From the NCBI GenBank assembly GCA_033032175.1, contig CM065309.1, positions 1,054,001 to 1,118,000 on the forward strand: DNA of 64,000 nucleotides, in the 5' to 3' direction. Below are positions 23,701-32,890 of the stretch, one piece after another. Under the pieces are notes generated by a model. It ran no database searches, was not told the DNA's origin, and worked only from the letters and a program-made list of their open reading frames with translations. Both the position numbers and the translations under genes were made by a program. Origin of the DNA: Saturnia japonica. Lineage: Eukaryota > Arthropoda > Insecta > Lepidoptera > Saturniidae. The stretch's first letter is position 1, and every line of letters starts with the position of its first letter.

Positions 23701-26269
23701 TCATCACGATGTTTTCCTTCATCGGGCTCTCAGGCTCGTTGCAGGGATCGAACTCACATCGATCAACGGGGAGTTCTTACACGCCACCAACTGAGCCATC
23801 ATTGCTTCATTCTTGCATTCCGTTATACTTAGTTTGAACTGAATTTGAAACCCATTTATAATGTTATAGCATGCGATAAATCAATAATTATTACTTACTT
23901 TTTCTGTCAGTTACAATTGGATTAGTCAAGATTAGCGTGTTAACATCTTCGGTAAAAAATCATCTCTTAATATCAGACGAGATTGTAGTCAAACGCCAAA
24001 ATCTATGTCTGTATATCTATCAATATAATTTTGTAATAAAAAAAGAAACTCCTCTACAATCATAAGTGTTATTTCCACTTGCCCAGCTTCACAAACACAA
24101 GACGTAGTCTTGTATCCACTGCATTAATTACCTTTCTAATCAAAATAATTACCAAGAAAAGAATTATGGGCACTTGCCTTATTGTCAATTTCGTTTGAAA
24201 ATTTTATCAGACGTCAAGCTGAGCAAGAACTTGGAACTTATAAAGAGTAAGTTTGTTGAGTATGAGTACCTCATTAAATAAAAATATGTTGAAAGCGACT
24301 TGAGTAATATTGTACAGCATGATTACTCGTTTTAATTCAAACGGTTTTCTGTTCTCCATAAAACGTAGGCCGAAGGACGTGCAGAAGTAGAGATAGAATC
24401 CTGTTATGATAGTCAGTAGACCAGGTCCTGATAGAAAAAACCAATCGTTTGTCCGAGGATCTGAAATAAAGTAGGCGACGATGATTTAAATGTACCTATG
24501 TGATCAGATAATCTGGCAATCACTATATTCAGAAACCCTCGGATTCAAACGAAGGAACTGAGTTCAGCAGACTGGTAATAACTATTAGTGCCCTACTACC
24601 ATACGCTATCGTATTCCAGTCTTTGTCTTTGTCTGATCAGTACACTGTTTTCACAGTTTACAGTAAGGGTCCAAGTTGTAACAATTTTTTTTTAAACTAT
24701 GGATTGGTTTGCGTTTATCCACTATCTCGTCTGATCGTAAGTGATGATGTGGTTCACGATGGAGCATGCTTGCCTACTAGGTACCTACTCACTCGACTCT
24801 GAAGATACCCAGGTTATAATTATCGGGAAATATAAAATCCGGCAAAGTGTTCCACTCTTTAGCGATGCGCATTATAAATGTGCTAGCAAAACGCTTTGTG
24901 CGCACTGGTGGAATATCTACCATAAATCGGTAACGCTTCGCTATGTCTCTTGTCGTCCGATGGTGGAATGGGGATGGAGGAATCAAGTTGTGCAATTTCA
25001 ATGCACACTTACCGAAATGTATCCGGTAAAAAATCAATAAACTGGCAACTTTCCGCCGAAGTTCAAGGCTCTGCAGCTTTGCCTCAACTAGCGAATACAA
25101 TATAATAACAATAATTCATCTTGCTTATTTTATAAGACTTACAGTATTTTCATATATAAAAGGAGAGTTCTCTAGCGAGATCTGGTGATAATTATATTAA
25201 CAAACTTTTATCAAAGAGTGCTAACAAGCTGGGTATTGGTAAATCGGCTTCATGATTTGGCACAACACTAACCTGTTGGAGATTGGATGGTAATAATTAA
25301 CAACCGGCTGATGCCCTTTTTTGGATAGAAGTTATTGCAAAAATAAGTTTTGTTTTACTTTATTGTAGAGCAAATTAATCATGAAGGAATAACTTGTAGT
25401 GTACACTTACTTAACTACAAGTTATAAAAAACCAGATTTATTTTAATATAACTTGTTACAAATGTTACTCTGGACGAAAAATGTCCACATCAAGTCAAAT
25501 TATCTCAAATTGAGACAAATTATCAAAAAAACCTATCGGCTTGTCCCAAAAAGGAAAAATCAGATTTTCTTGATGTGGCTTCAAAGCGTAACCGTTGTGA
25601 TCCATTCATCTAAGACGTGAGTAATTCTTGTATATATCTCTAACGATGTAGATGAAATTTGTACTTAGATATTGTTTTGGTTTTGAAGTTATTGTTTTAT
25701 TTACAACATCGAGTAAATATCGTCATCCAGATATTAACAGACTAATTTATAAATAATGAATGGTATATAAAGTAATCAACGCAAATACAAATTTTTAAAA
25801 TGTGTAAAATTTAAAAAATATGTTGCTGAAGATAAAATCAATATTTCAAATTATCGCACATTTTTTTGCAGAAAATATAAATCCGAAAGTAGAAAAAAAA
25901 AACAACTAAAGAATATCGAAATGATTAATTGCTATTTTTATAATTCATTATGTGTATCTTCGAATTCAAAGGTCCAATACCAATGAAACTAAAATGGGAC
26001 CTTTGAGGTATCTCCTATCAAACAAAAAAAGAATCATCCAAATCAGTTCATAAAGAAAGAAGTTATAGCTTAACCAATAAAGAACATATTCAAATTGAGT
26101 AAGATCCGTCTTTTTTATGAATTCTTTAAAAAAATAAAAAATTAACATAACACAATTCCTTTTAATACGCTTATTTTTTTGTTTTTCAAATGTCATAATA
26201 AAACTTACCTCCAAGTTCGTAAAATAAATATTTATACATAACCACAAATTTATTTATTAGATATAACAT
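17767..26269 (-). CDS. Elovl: Elongation of very long chain fatty acids protein (elongase A), six coding exons
   Basis: Exons on the - strand: 26209-26269, 24270-24460, 21105-21182, 20543-20705, 19930-20066, 17767-17994. All introns are GT..AG and phases join cleanly (1,0,0,1,0), giving 285 aa. ELOVL proteins are multi-pass ER membrane enzymes that condense malonyl-CoA with a fatty acyl-CoA, the rate-setting step of chain elongation. Visible motifs are MENRKPFEL (exon 2), KITELLDT and QISFLHIYHH with the catalytic His box (exon 4), NSFVHIVMYTYY (exon 5), and TVLQLVQ spanning exons 5-6. The Met at 26269 is chosen because the first exon then matches elongase B codon for codon (both 20 codons plus one base, sharing LFYEL). 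The C-terminus is Lys/Asn-rich and ends KTKLR without a clear KKxx signal. Chain-length preference cannot be read. Introns hold Helitron, SINE, RTE and CR1 debris. Exon joins are inferred; transcription was not tested. Confidence 0.93.
18072..18215 (+). mobile_element. Helitron-like 5' terminal segment in elongase A intron 5
   Basis: Diverged copy of 6918-7050: CTATATATTAATACGTGAA, then GGCATGGTTAAAGTTTAT and GGAGAAGGAGTGCAGAAAGC. Confidence 0.45.
18216..19119. other. Intron sequence, no further feature
   Basis: AT-rich, with a long T-rich stretch at 18840-18970 and a TAT/ATA-rich microsatellite near 19085-19120. The 122-codon - strand frame at 18866-19234 is low complexity (an isoleucine run from an ATT microsatellite) and is not taken as a gene. 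Confidence 0.5.
19120..19676 (+). mobile_element. Helitron-like non-autonomous element in elongase A intron 5
   Basis: Matches 62300-62928 over most of its length (tttgtttatttaaacacg; atgatagccagattcac; gaactgctttatccgc; catattaatccttacgaaca). The right end reads ACGGGTGAAACAGTGGAGTACAA-CTAG-T, the worn counterpart of the hairpin plus CTAG terminus at 62926. Confidence 0.5.
20140..20330 (-). mobile_element. Decayed tRNA-SINE copy in elongase A intron 4
   Basis: Shares GGAACACATCTAAAGGTGC-, TATGGTTTCATCAAGATGTTTTCCTTCA- and the tRNA-like right end with the copies at 5950 and 23566. It sits 74 bp from exon 5. Confidence 0.55.
21440..21680 (-). mobile_element. Decayed RTE-type fragment in elongase A intron 2
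   Basis: Blocks such as AAAGACGTCCACTG and GGCCGCCACTCGAGAACTTTTTG-CCCCAT-GGCCAT are shared with the RTE fragment at 16144-16420 (same orientation). No open frame survives. Confidence 0.5.
22298..23568 (-). pseudogene. CR1-like non-LTR retrotransposon, 5'-truncated RT remnant in elongase A intron 2
   Basis: The first open part (down to 22980) encodes RT motifs: DEQHGFIPKRS, IIYLDYEKAFDRVP, VPQGSVLGPLLFILF, and the active-site FADDTKF near 23140. A frameshift near 23000 leads to the second part (22334-23017) with DLGVTVSKDLKWGTHV and the thumb/C-terminal region IRPLLEHAYIIWDP. The protein stops at 22334, followed by an ATT microsatellite (22288-22312) that looks like the element's 3' tail. 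No endonuclease remains. The 5' break coincides with the SINE at 23566. The assignment to CR1 rather than a sister clade rests on general appearance. Confidence 0.8.
23566..23805 (-). mobile_element. tRNA-derived SINE, best-preserved copy of its family here
   Basis: From 23805 on the - strand: TGGCTCAGTTGGTGGCG (A-box-like), then GAGTTCGATCCCTGC (B-box-like), followed by the shared body with ACCATAGCATGGTGGTATGG. It abuts the CR1 remnant. Confidence 0.65.
23806..24269. other. Elongase A intron 2 remainder
   Basis: No repeat or frame recognised between the SINE and exon 2. Confidence 0.45.
24735..25100 (-). pseudogene. Non-LTR retrotransposon 3' end in elongase A intron 1
   Basis: The - strand frame 24789-25100 encodes KRYRFMVDIPPVRTKRFAS and MRIAKEWNTLPDFIFPDNY, the closing pattern of RT proteins of Jockey/CR1-type elements (RT-RFxxSFxxRxxxxWNxLP). 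A copy in the opposite orientation lies at 49190-49500 (+). Only the last 100 or so codons and some 3' UTR survive. Confidence 0.65.
25101..26208. other. Elongase A intron 1 remainder
   Basis: AT-rich. A short block at 25950-26005 (tgtgtatcttcgaattcaaaggtccaatacc) recurs in altered form at 43240-43290, 3' side of elongase B exon 6, so both genes carry it. Its nature is unknown. Confidence 0.45.
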
Positions 26270-26559
26270 TATGAAACTATATAATATGTGTTTACAATTA
26301 TGAACAGCTATTAACCTGAACGTTCCAACCTATAATGTAAATTACTATAAACTGTTGTACCATATAATCAAATCCTACTGAAATGTTTGGTTTTATTTTT
26401 CATACCATTAGCATGTATTTTTCATACAGCACTTTGATCCTACTAACTTATTCGATGTCGTATAATGTCTATTTTACTTTAAAATTTAAAGAAAAAATGT
26501 ATATACCATTTGTGATCTTTTGTGATGTATGGATCTGAGTGCTAGTCAACTAAACATAC

Positions 26560-26880
26560 TGAGGAAAAGAGATTAGATTCATACGGTAGATATGCGAATG
26601 CTAAGATGAATGTCGGAGCAAAAGAATCAAAACATGTTTGTAACGTGTCTGCGCTCGCAGGCAGTCTAAAAACAAATGTTTTAAATCTACCGCCGCCTAC
26701 GACGTTCGACCTAAACTTAGGAGTGGCGTGATGCCACACATCGCGGTTGAGTACCTTAAGAGCTCGCCACCAAGTTACGGTGAAGCTATAAAAGCCATCA
26801 GAACTTCAGGGCCCCTAAGGCAAACAGTTACTGTAGAACGTCGTACAGTGCGGATGCGCTGTCTCAAACTTCGCTACTGT
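26560..26880. repeat. Dispersed repeat shared with 61880-62080
   Basis: GAGTACCTTAAGAGCTCGCC, AAGTTACGGTGAAGCTATAAAAGCCAT and GGGCCCCTAAGGCAAACAGT recur in altered form at 61970-62055. A family member of SINE-like size. No coding meaning seen. Confidence 0.45.
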
Positions 26881-26884
26881 TAGA

Positions 26885-27861
26885 TATGGGTGTTTGGGTA
26901 TCAGAAAAGTTCCTTCTGTACCTCTTCCCGCTTTCCTCGCTTCAATTCATAGCATAAAGGATCTAGTATATCGGATTTTAGCCCCTTCATTAACACCTGA
27001 TTTTAATATTAGTTTTAAAATAGAAGCTACCAATATTTGGAAAAAGACTTGCTCGAGTACAAATTTTCCCTCATTTCCTTCGTCGCAAAGGCATTGGGAC
27101 GAGCCGAAGTGTGAAATAGTTCGAAAAAAATTATTAGATACGTCAACTACGCAGCTGAGCGTACTCGTTTTTTTTTGGCCGTGAACACTTGGGAATCTGG
27201 TTTATGGCTACACGCTCTCCCTTCTGCAAACATGGGTACACTTTTAGATCCTGCGATGTTTAGAACTGTTGCCTGTTTGTGGCTGGCAACGGTATGCTGT
27301 GTACCACATCGGTGCTGCTGCGGTTTCAACGTGGATGAACTCGGTCACCACGGACTCTCTTGTCGTCGGAGCTCTGGCCGACTTTCTCGGCATAGCTGCT
27401 TAAATGATGTCATGCGTCGGGCTCTTACCAGCGCTGGAATGTCAGTATTTTAGAACCCACAGGTTTAATATGTGTTGATGGTAAAAGACCTGACGGTTTG
27501 ACTTTGGTTCCTTGGAGGATGGGCTCTTGTCTGGGATGCAACATGTGTGGATACCTTGGCTCCATCCCATCTTTCAACTACTGCTGTGAAAACTGGCAAC
27601 GCAGCTGCTTAGGCGGAAGCCTCCAAGCGGCTCAAATACTTAAATTTGCACCATTTATATGTGTTTGAGCCTGTTGGGGTCGAAACAATGGGTCACGGGG
27701 GCCGAGTGCACACGCCTTATTTAATGAAATTGCAGGGCATTTATGCGAGTCCACTCGAGAAAAAAAGGTGGGCTTTTACCTTGCCCAAAAAATCAGCATT
27801 GCTATACTACGCGGCAATGCTGCTAGTATTTTGGGCACACTACCTAGTAGCCCCGTATTAG
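26885..27861 (+). pseudogene. Reverse-transcriptase element, post-RT C-terminal region (broken)
   Basis: Three successive frames read as one decayed protein. 26885-27184 gives LGIRKVPSVPLPAFLASIHS and QRHWDEPKCEIV. 27175-27453 gives WESGLWLHALPSANMGTLLD, VPHRCCCGFNVDELGHHGLSC and [18 protein letters not shown]. The last part gives [12 protein letters not shown] and, near 27800, RGNAASILGTLPS in a shifted frame. I recognise this as the region downstream of the RT domain in a repeat family widespread in invertebrates. The Cys/His cluster followed by RPDG suggests a zinc-binding plus PD-(D/E)XK-like nuclease segment, but that is inference. At least two frameshifts, no RT core. Confidence 0.6.
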
Positions 27862-28354
27862 ATCTTAATTAGTATTTAATTTATTAGTAATATTAGTACT
27901 AATAATTTTAATTTTTCATTATCTCCTAAACTATTTCTCCAAATAACATGCTATAAAGAGAATATATATAATATATAATGTAAGACAATAATGTTACATC
28001 AGTAATATTATTATGTTATAATTTTATAAATTCTTTTTATTATCATGCCTTGATTCAAATACATAAGTTCTAACTAAATTATTAATTATGAATTATATGT
28101 ATAATAATAAGATATAGGTAAATCATTAGTATAACATTGGGAGTAATTATTATACGTCACAACCTCTGGCCGCTTATGTGTTACTTGCTATCATTCGACC
28201 ATCCTGTATAGGTTGCATCCCGCGGCCCGTATTCTGATCTACACCGCCCAGCACGAAGTAATGAAAACAATTGTACAGCAGTAAATTGTTTTAAAATGTG
28301 GACTTTACAAAAATTTACATGAATGTAAAGCCCAATCACATAGTGGATATTACA
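27862..28354. other. AT-rich, no gene seen
   Basis: ATA/TAA-rich sequence without recognisable features. Confidence 0.5.
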
Positions 28355-28612
28355 AATAGACTTGATCACACAGCCGTTACTCCAACTAAAGACTTGATCA
28401 CTCAGCCGTCCTTATTTACACAGACTTGAATACACAGCCGTCCTTATTTACACACACTTGATCACACAGCCGTCCTTATTTACTTACACAGACTTGATCA
28501 CACAGCCGTCCTTATTTACCTACACAGACATGATCACACAACCGTCTTTATTTACACACACTTGATCACACAGCCGTCCTTATTTACCTATACAGACTTG
28601 ATCACACACAGT
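28355..28612 (+). repeat. Minisatellite, about 7 units of 33-42 bp
   Basis: The unit is ACTTGATCACACAGCCGT followed by CCTTATTTAC and a variable CACA/CTACACAG linker. Units differ by a few bases and in linker length. It is not a CRISPR: the whole unit repeats, with no unique spacers. Confidence 0.9.
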
Positions 28613-28966
28613 TGATCACAACACTCGTCACAGTTGTCTTTATATATCTACAAAAAATTGTGAATTACAAAAGACTTTATATCTCAATTAGATACACATA
28701 TGATTTATGTAAACTAAAGAGTAGAAACAGCAATACAGAATTAGCTTTCAAGAAGATCAATTATATCGTTTCTAACATATTGCTGACTAGCTTTAGTCAG
28801 AACTGATTATAGGATTACCTTGTTTTAGTTGTACTATGCAGTTATTATATAAGTGATATGTTACCATAACTCAAGAGTAATTTTTATATTTTAAGAAGTT
28901 TTACTTATATCATCTGTGAAAACGTTAAAATTGTTTCGTAAACAAAGTTATCCGTTGGTTGAAAAA
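28613..28966. other. AT-rich, no gene seen
   Basis: No feature recognised. The 64-codon frame at 28612 has no motif. Confidence 0.5.
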
Positions 28967-29330
28967 TCAGCTCAAACATAAATAAGTAAAACATACAATG
29001 TGACTATTTTCAACAATTTCACAGTACTGAATATCTGATAGTCCAACTAATGCAGATAACTGTTTTTTCTTCAAACGGATAACCTCCAGGACCACTTTTT
29101 CGAAGATGTGTGATGCGGTGGCCTCTACTAGCCCTCCTGAGCGGTGGGTTGTCTTCAATCGACTTGCCATGGGGGTTGCTACTTGTAAATCATTGATTTA
29201 CTAGGGCTCTGTTCCCTATAAACGGTTTCCATCATTGAAAATGGTTTGAGCGTTCTTTCGTTGTTTAGTAAGGAATTTTATCACATCACGGTGTTCAATT
29301 TTCTTCATAATTTCAGTTTTCTTCCGGATT
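28967..29330 (-). pseudogene. mariner-type transposase N-terminal remnant
   Basis: The end of one - strand frame reads KIEHRDVIKFLTKQRKNAQT, the first helix-turn-helix of mariner-like transposases. After stops it resumes at 29170 with RLKTTHRSGGLVEATASHIF and EVIRLKKKQLSALVGLSDI, the GRP linker and second helix region. No catalytic domain or inverted repeat was seen. Confidence 0.5.
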
Positions 29331-29769
29331 AACTTGTTTAGTAGACGAGTGTTCGAAACGAATGACGCAATAGGGATTAAACTCAATTTATATACTAATG
29401 ATGAGTCTCCAATTAGTATGACACTAAGCGAGCGCCAATATCCACCCTCTATCCCTTCCATTCTACGAACTTTTGGACCTCTCAGCGTAAATATAGCGTG
29501 CAGGAAGAGAGTGGTCTGTGTTTCAGCTCTCAAAGTTAATAAGACACCTTCCTCTGTGGACTCAGTAGCATTCCATGAACCATAAATCGTGGCAAGTATA
29601 TCAACGGCACAGCATTATACTCAAAATTTATACATAAACTTTTAGGAAAATGTATAGTCAACACGGTAAAATATCAAATTAAAAGTGTACACTCGATAAG
29701 ACTAATTTTTTTTAAATGGCAATTAACGTGTATACGACAGCTTAATGAGTTAATAAAGATAGAGGTAGG
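29331..29769. other. Unassigned sequence
   Basis: An open - strand frame continues to 29533 without motifs beyond the mariner part. The rest is AT-rich. Confidence 0.4.
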
Positions 29770-30017
29770 TTGGAGAAGACGCAGCTTCAGCAGACTCTCT
29801 TCAAGGTGGAACCGTCAGGGTATGAGCAGTGTAAGATCGGCCGTTCTATTAAACTTTGACGGATGCCTATGTTCAATAGTGGACTTCTTTTGGGCTGAAT
29901 GTATGGATAGATTTTAGTGTGATTTGAATAAAGGTTTCCTTTATCTAATACATCTTCTTCTTCTTCTTTTTGCTTTGGCACCGCAAAACACTTGCTGACG
30001 TCAACGTGTTCAAGCAT
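29770..30017 (-). mobile_element. Probable decayed non-LTR retrotransposon piece
   Basis: The - strand frame 29787-30017 ends with LIERPILHCSYPDGSTLKRV, which resembles repeat-encoded tails seen in insect retroelements. An Asp/Glu run comes from a CTT microsatellite at 29950-29972. Weak call. Confidence 0.3.
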
Positions 30018-30584
30018 TCGTACTTGTAGGTATTTTTTTCAAACTGGCGTCTAACAAAATGGTGGATCTCTTGTTAGAACGACATAAGGAGTTTTTTTGG
30101 GATTCCAGCATGCATGCTTTCAGTTTATACTTATAAACCACTTCACTTATTCACAAAAACCAAACTACATCACGCAAAACGTCACAAATATTACGTAATA
30201 TAGAATTAAAAATTAACATTATTTTTAAATGGCTTTAATAATTACCATATTAAATAATTCAACAAATTTTTAGAATGTTTTAATATATTGCAATGACTCC
30301 GCATTCTTAAAGAGGTCAACAATGACTTAGCATTTTTAAAGAGGTCAAAGTCACGACAACTGAAAACCACAAACTGGAAATTTCCTTGGTAAGTAACGCG
30401 CGCGAGAGATCATGTAGATAATAAAATATGCGGAGAATGGAGAATAAAAGGGTTTGTTGGCGATCGCGATTAAATAGGTCATTTTTAAACAGTATTTATT
30501 TTTCTTTCTCTATACAGAGAGTTTGACTATATAAATTAATAACAGATTTAAAATATGTTCAAACATTTTCAGTTATTCATATCT
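30018..30584. other. AT-rich, no gene seen
   Basis: Two near-repeats (cattcttaaagaggtcaac and catttttaaagaggtcaaag) at 30300-30350. Nothing else. Confidence 0.45.
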
Positions 30585-31020
30585 AGAATCAAAGTCACGT
30601 CAAAATCAAAATATTTTTTATTCAATTTAAGCCCTAAGAACGCACTTATGAATGTCAAAACACTACCACCGGTTCGGAAAACATCCCAGTCATCGAAAAG
30701 AAATGGCAAGAAACTTGGTCAAGTTTATGAACATCTTTTTTTTGTTAGTTTTAACAGTATTAAAATATATACCGTTATCATTTTCAGTACATTTACAGAG
30801 ACGGAAACACATCTAGACATCACCAACATGCAGGTTACCAGGTAACTAATGCCCTTTCGTCATTAAAATTTGCTTAACATGATTTTTGAACATATTATCC
30901 GTCAAAGTGGTAATGTGCTTAGGAAGTTTATTATAGAACCTAATGCAATTACCAAAAAAACTTTCGTTTGTTTTACTGAGTCTGAGATGGAATGAGTATT
31001 TTATATTTCAAAACATACCA
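30585..31020 (-). mobile_element. Non-LTR retrotransposon 3' end (same family as 52253-52750)
   Basis: On the - strand: TTTTGGTAATTGCATTAGGTT..AAGCACATTACCACTTTGACGG (remains of the protein end), then CCGAACCGGTGGTAGTGTTTTGACATTCAT, then AATAAAAAATATTTTGATTTTG. The final repeat of TTTTGAT type is a usual CR1-like tail. The counterpart at 52253-52750 is better preserved. Confidence 0.6.
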
Positions 31021-31170
31021 CTTTTAAAGTGGGCCTATTTGATAAGAGAATCGTGATTGCTAACTATTTTTATTTATTTATTTATTTGCATCATATATGT
31101 ACATTTATCTTATATTATAAAGTATCCGAATACATGGTCAACAACAGGGTATGGCAAATTATTCATTTGT

Positions 31171-31389
31171 TTGAAATTACAATTACCCTAAAAAACATCC
31201 TGTACTTTTACACGCCTCTCATCCATTTACTAAAATGTATTTAACTATGAACACTTACACAACATGCATGCCGGGCCACAGTTATTGCTGGCCTGTGTCA
31301 GAGAAACTGTGTGGCCTATAAACGGTGAATTTAGCCCGCCGCACAGTTCATAACTGCGTCAGGTGTAGACGTATTCAAGGAAAAACATA
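31171..31389 (+). repeat. Inverted copy of part of the decayed Pao element
   Basis: This block is the reverse complement of about 31944-32160 with only a few differences (for example CTGTGTGGCC here against TTATGTGGCC there). In this orientation the DNA repeats the Pao integrase zinc region (CMPGHSYCWP). The two arms face each other with about 555 bp between them, and the left arm cuts off the integrase frame at 31375-31392. Confidence 0.88.
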
Positions 31390-32193
31390 AGGGGAGAGTG
31401 GACATAAAGGTCGACTATTAAGCACAACTTCCACATATGTCAAAAGAGTACATATCTCCTCAAACGTTAGATGATTGTTCGCCATAACACGTCTTAAGTG
31501 GTATTTCGCGGATTTATCACCGACTTCCCAGATGCTGCCGAAATGTGGAGCATACGTGGGAGAAAAAACAAACCTTATGCCTTCATTAGTAGCAAAATCA
31601 ACTATAGGTTCATGATTAGTTTTAAGAAAATTGTCTATTTCCTTAGCTGCTGCAACGAAGTTGCGGCCGTTATCGCAAAATATCTCCGATGGCTTGCCCC
31701 GTCTTGATATGAACCCGCGTAACGTCATGATGAACGCGTCTTTAGACAAATCACTGACAGCTTCCAGATGCACGCATTTGTACCGGAGACATACAAATAA
31801 ACATAAATAAGTTTTAGTTAGTCGTGCACCTCGACCCTTTCTATTTAGAGTGAGGAAAGAACCAGCAAAATCAACGCCAACAGTACGAAATGGATAATCA
31901 GGTGTGATGCGCTGTACAGGTAAGTTTCCCATCATGGGAGTTAATGTTTTTCCTTGAATACGTCTACACCTGACGCAGTTATGAACTGTGCGGCGGGCTA
32001 AATTCACCGTTTATAGGCCACATAATTTCTCTGACACAGGCCAGCAATAACTGTGGCCCGGCATGCATGTTGTGTAAGTGTTCATAGTTAAATACATTTT
32101 AGTAAGTGGATGAGAGGCGTGTAAAAGTACAGGATGTTTTTTATTGTAATTGTAATTACATAATTCTATTTTACCACCGACTCTCATCATCAA
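31375..32193 (-). pseudogene. Decayed BEL/Pao integrase
   Basis: The frame 32011-32193 has KIELCNYNYNKKHPVLLHAS (the HHCC lead-in) and GHSYCW, ending at a stop. The frame 31375-32007 resumes with RTVHNCVRCRRIQGKTLTP, then the core acids in TVGVDFAGSF, IFCDNGRNFVAA and PHFGSIWEVG. The protein is lost after ADAPTED-looking VLNSRPLCPLSP, where the inverted repeat begins. It belongs to the Pao element running on the - strand from 42586 to here, a family distinct from the one at 1-4.5 kb. Confidence 0.82.
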
Positions 32194-32211
32194 GTTATTA
32201 TCAAGAAAGGG

Positions 32212-32890
32212 TTACAGTGACAAAAGTATTGATTTGCTACTTAACAAAAGATTGTACTCTGGAGAAAATGAAGTTTGCTGAGCGATTTTACATAAACTAA
32301 TAAAAGATGATTCTAATTCACTAACTGTCAATTTACCTAATATTTTGTCTTGAGTATATTTATGTCGTACAATATATATAAATCTATTGACATATGCAAA
32401 TACACGTCTCAATTTTAAAAATGATGAAAACTTATCTATTTGTAGAATTTCTATTTCAGGTCCCTGAAGAACAGTGAAAGTGGATTTTATCTCTGGTAAG
32501 TCTATTTCATTTAATAATTTATTTAAATAGAGCCAATTAGATTCAGGCTGAACTAGAAACTTTGGACCTGACCACCCCAAATCAAGATTGATAATTTGAT
32601 TAGGATTTACGCCTCTTGAGAAAAGATCAGCCGGATTCCGATCAGTCGGCACAGCGCCACGACGAACTATCGGTAAGTTCATTAATTTCGGCTACCCTAT
32701 TAACTACAAACGTTTTTAATTTTGCAGACTTACTATTCAACCAGCTGAGGACAACGCTAGAATTGTACCAGTGAATGATACGATTGACCTTACATTGCAG
32801 AGAACTGGTAACTAACTTACACAATTTTGCAGCCAATAGAGCAGCACAAAGCTCCAGACGAGGTATAGTCGTCGGCTTCAACGGCGCCAC
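32212..32890 (-). pseudogene. Decayed BEL/Pao RNase H and connection region
   Basis: Frame 32642-32890 encodes TIPRLELCAALLAAKLCKLV and WYNSSVVLSWLNS (the RNase H motif normally has W-T-DSxVVLxWL). Frame 32212-32682 follows with GAVPTDRNPADLFSRGVNPN and WSGPKFL. Frames overlap with shifts, so the gene is dead. Confidence 0.82.

Noticed and set aside
28355..28612. CRISPR-like regular repeats
   Set aside because: The whole unit repeats with no unique spacers, and the genome is eukaryotic; it is a minisatellite.
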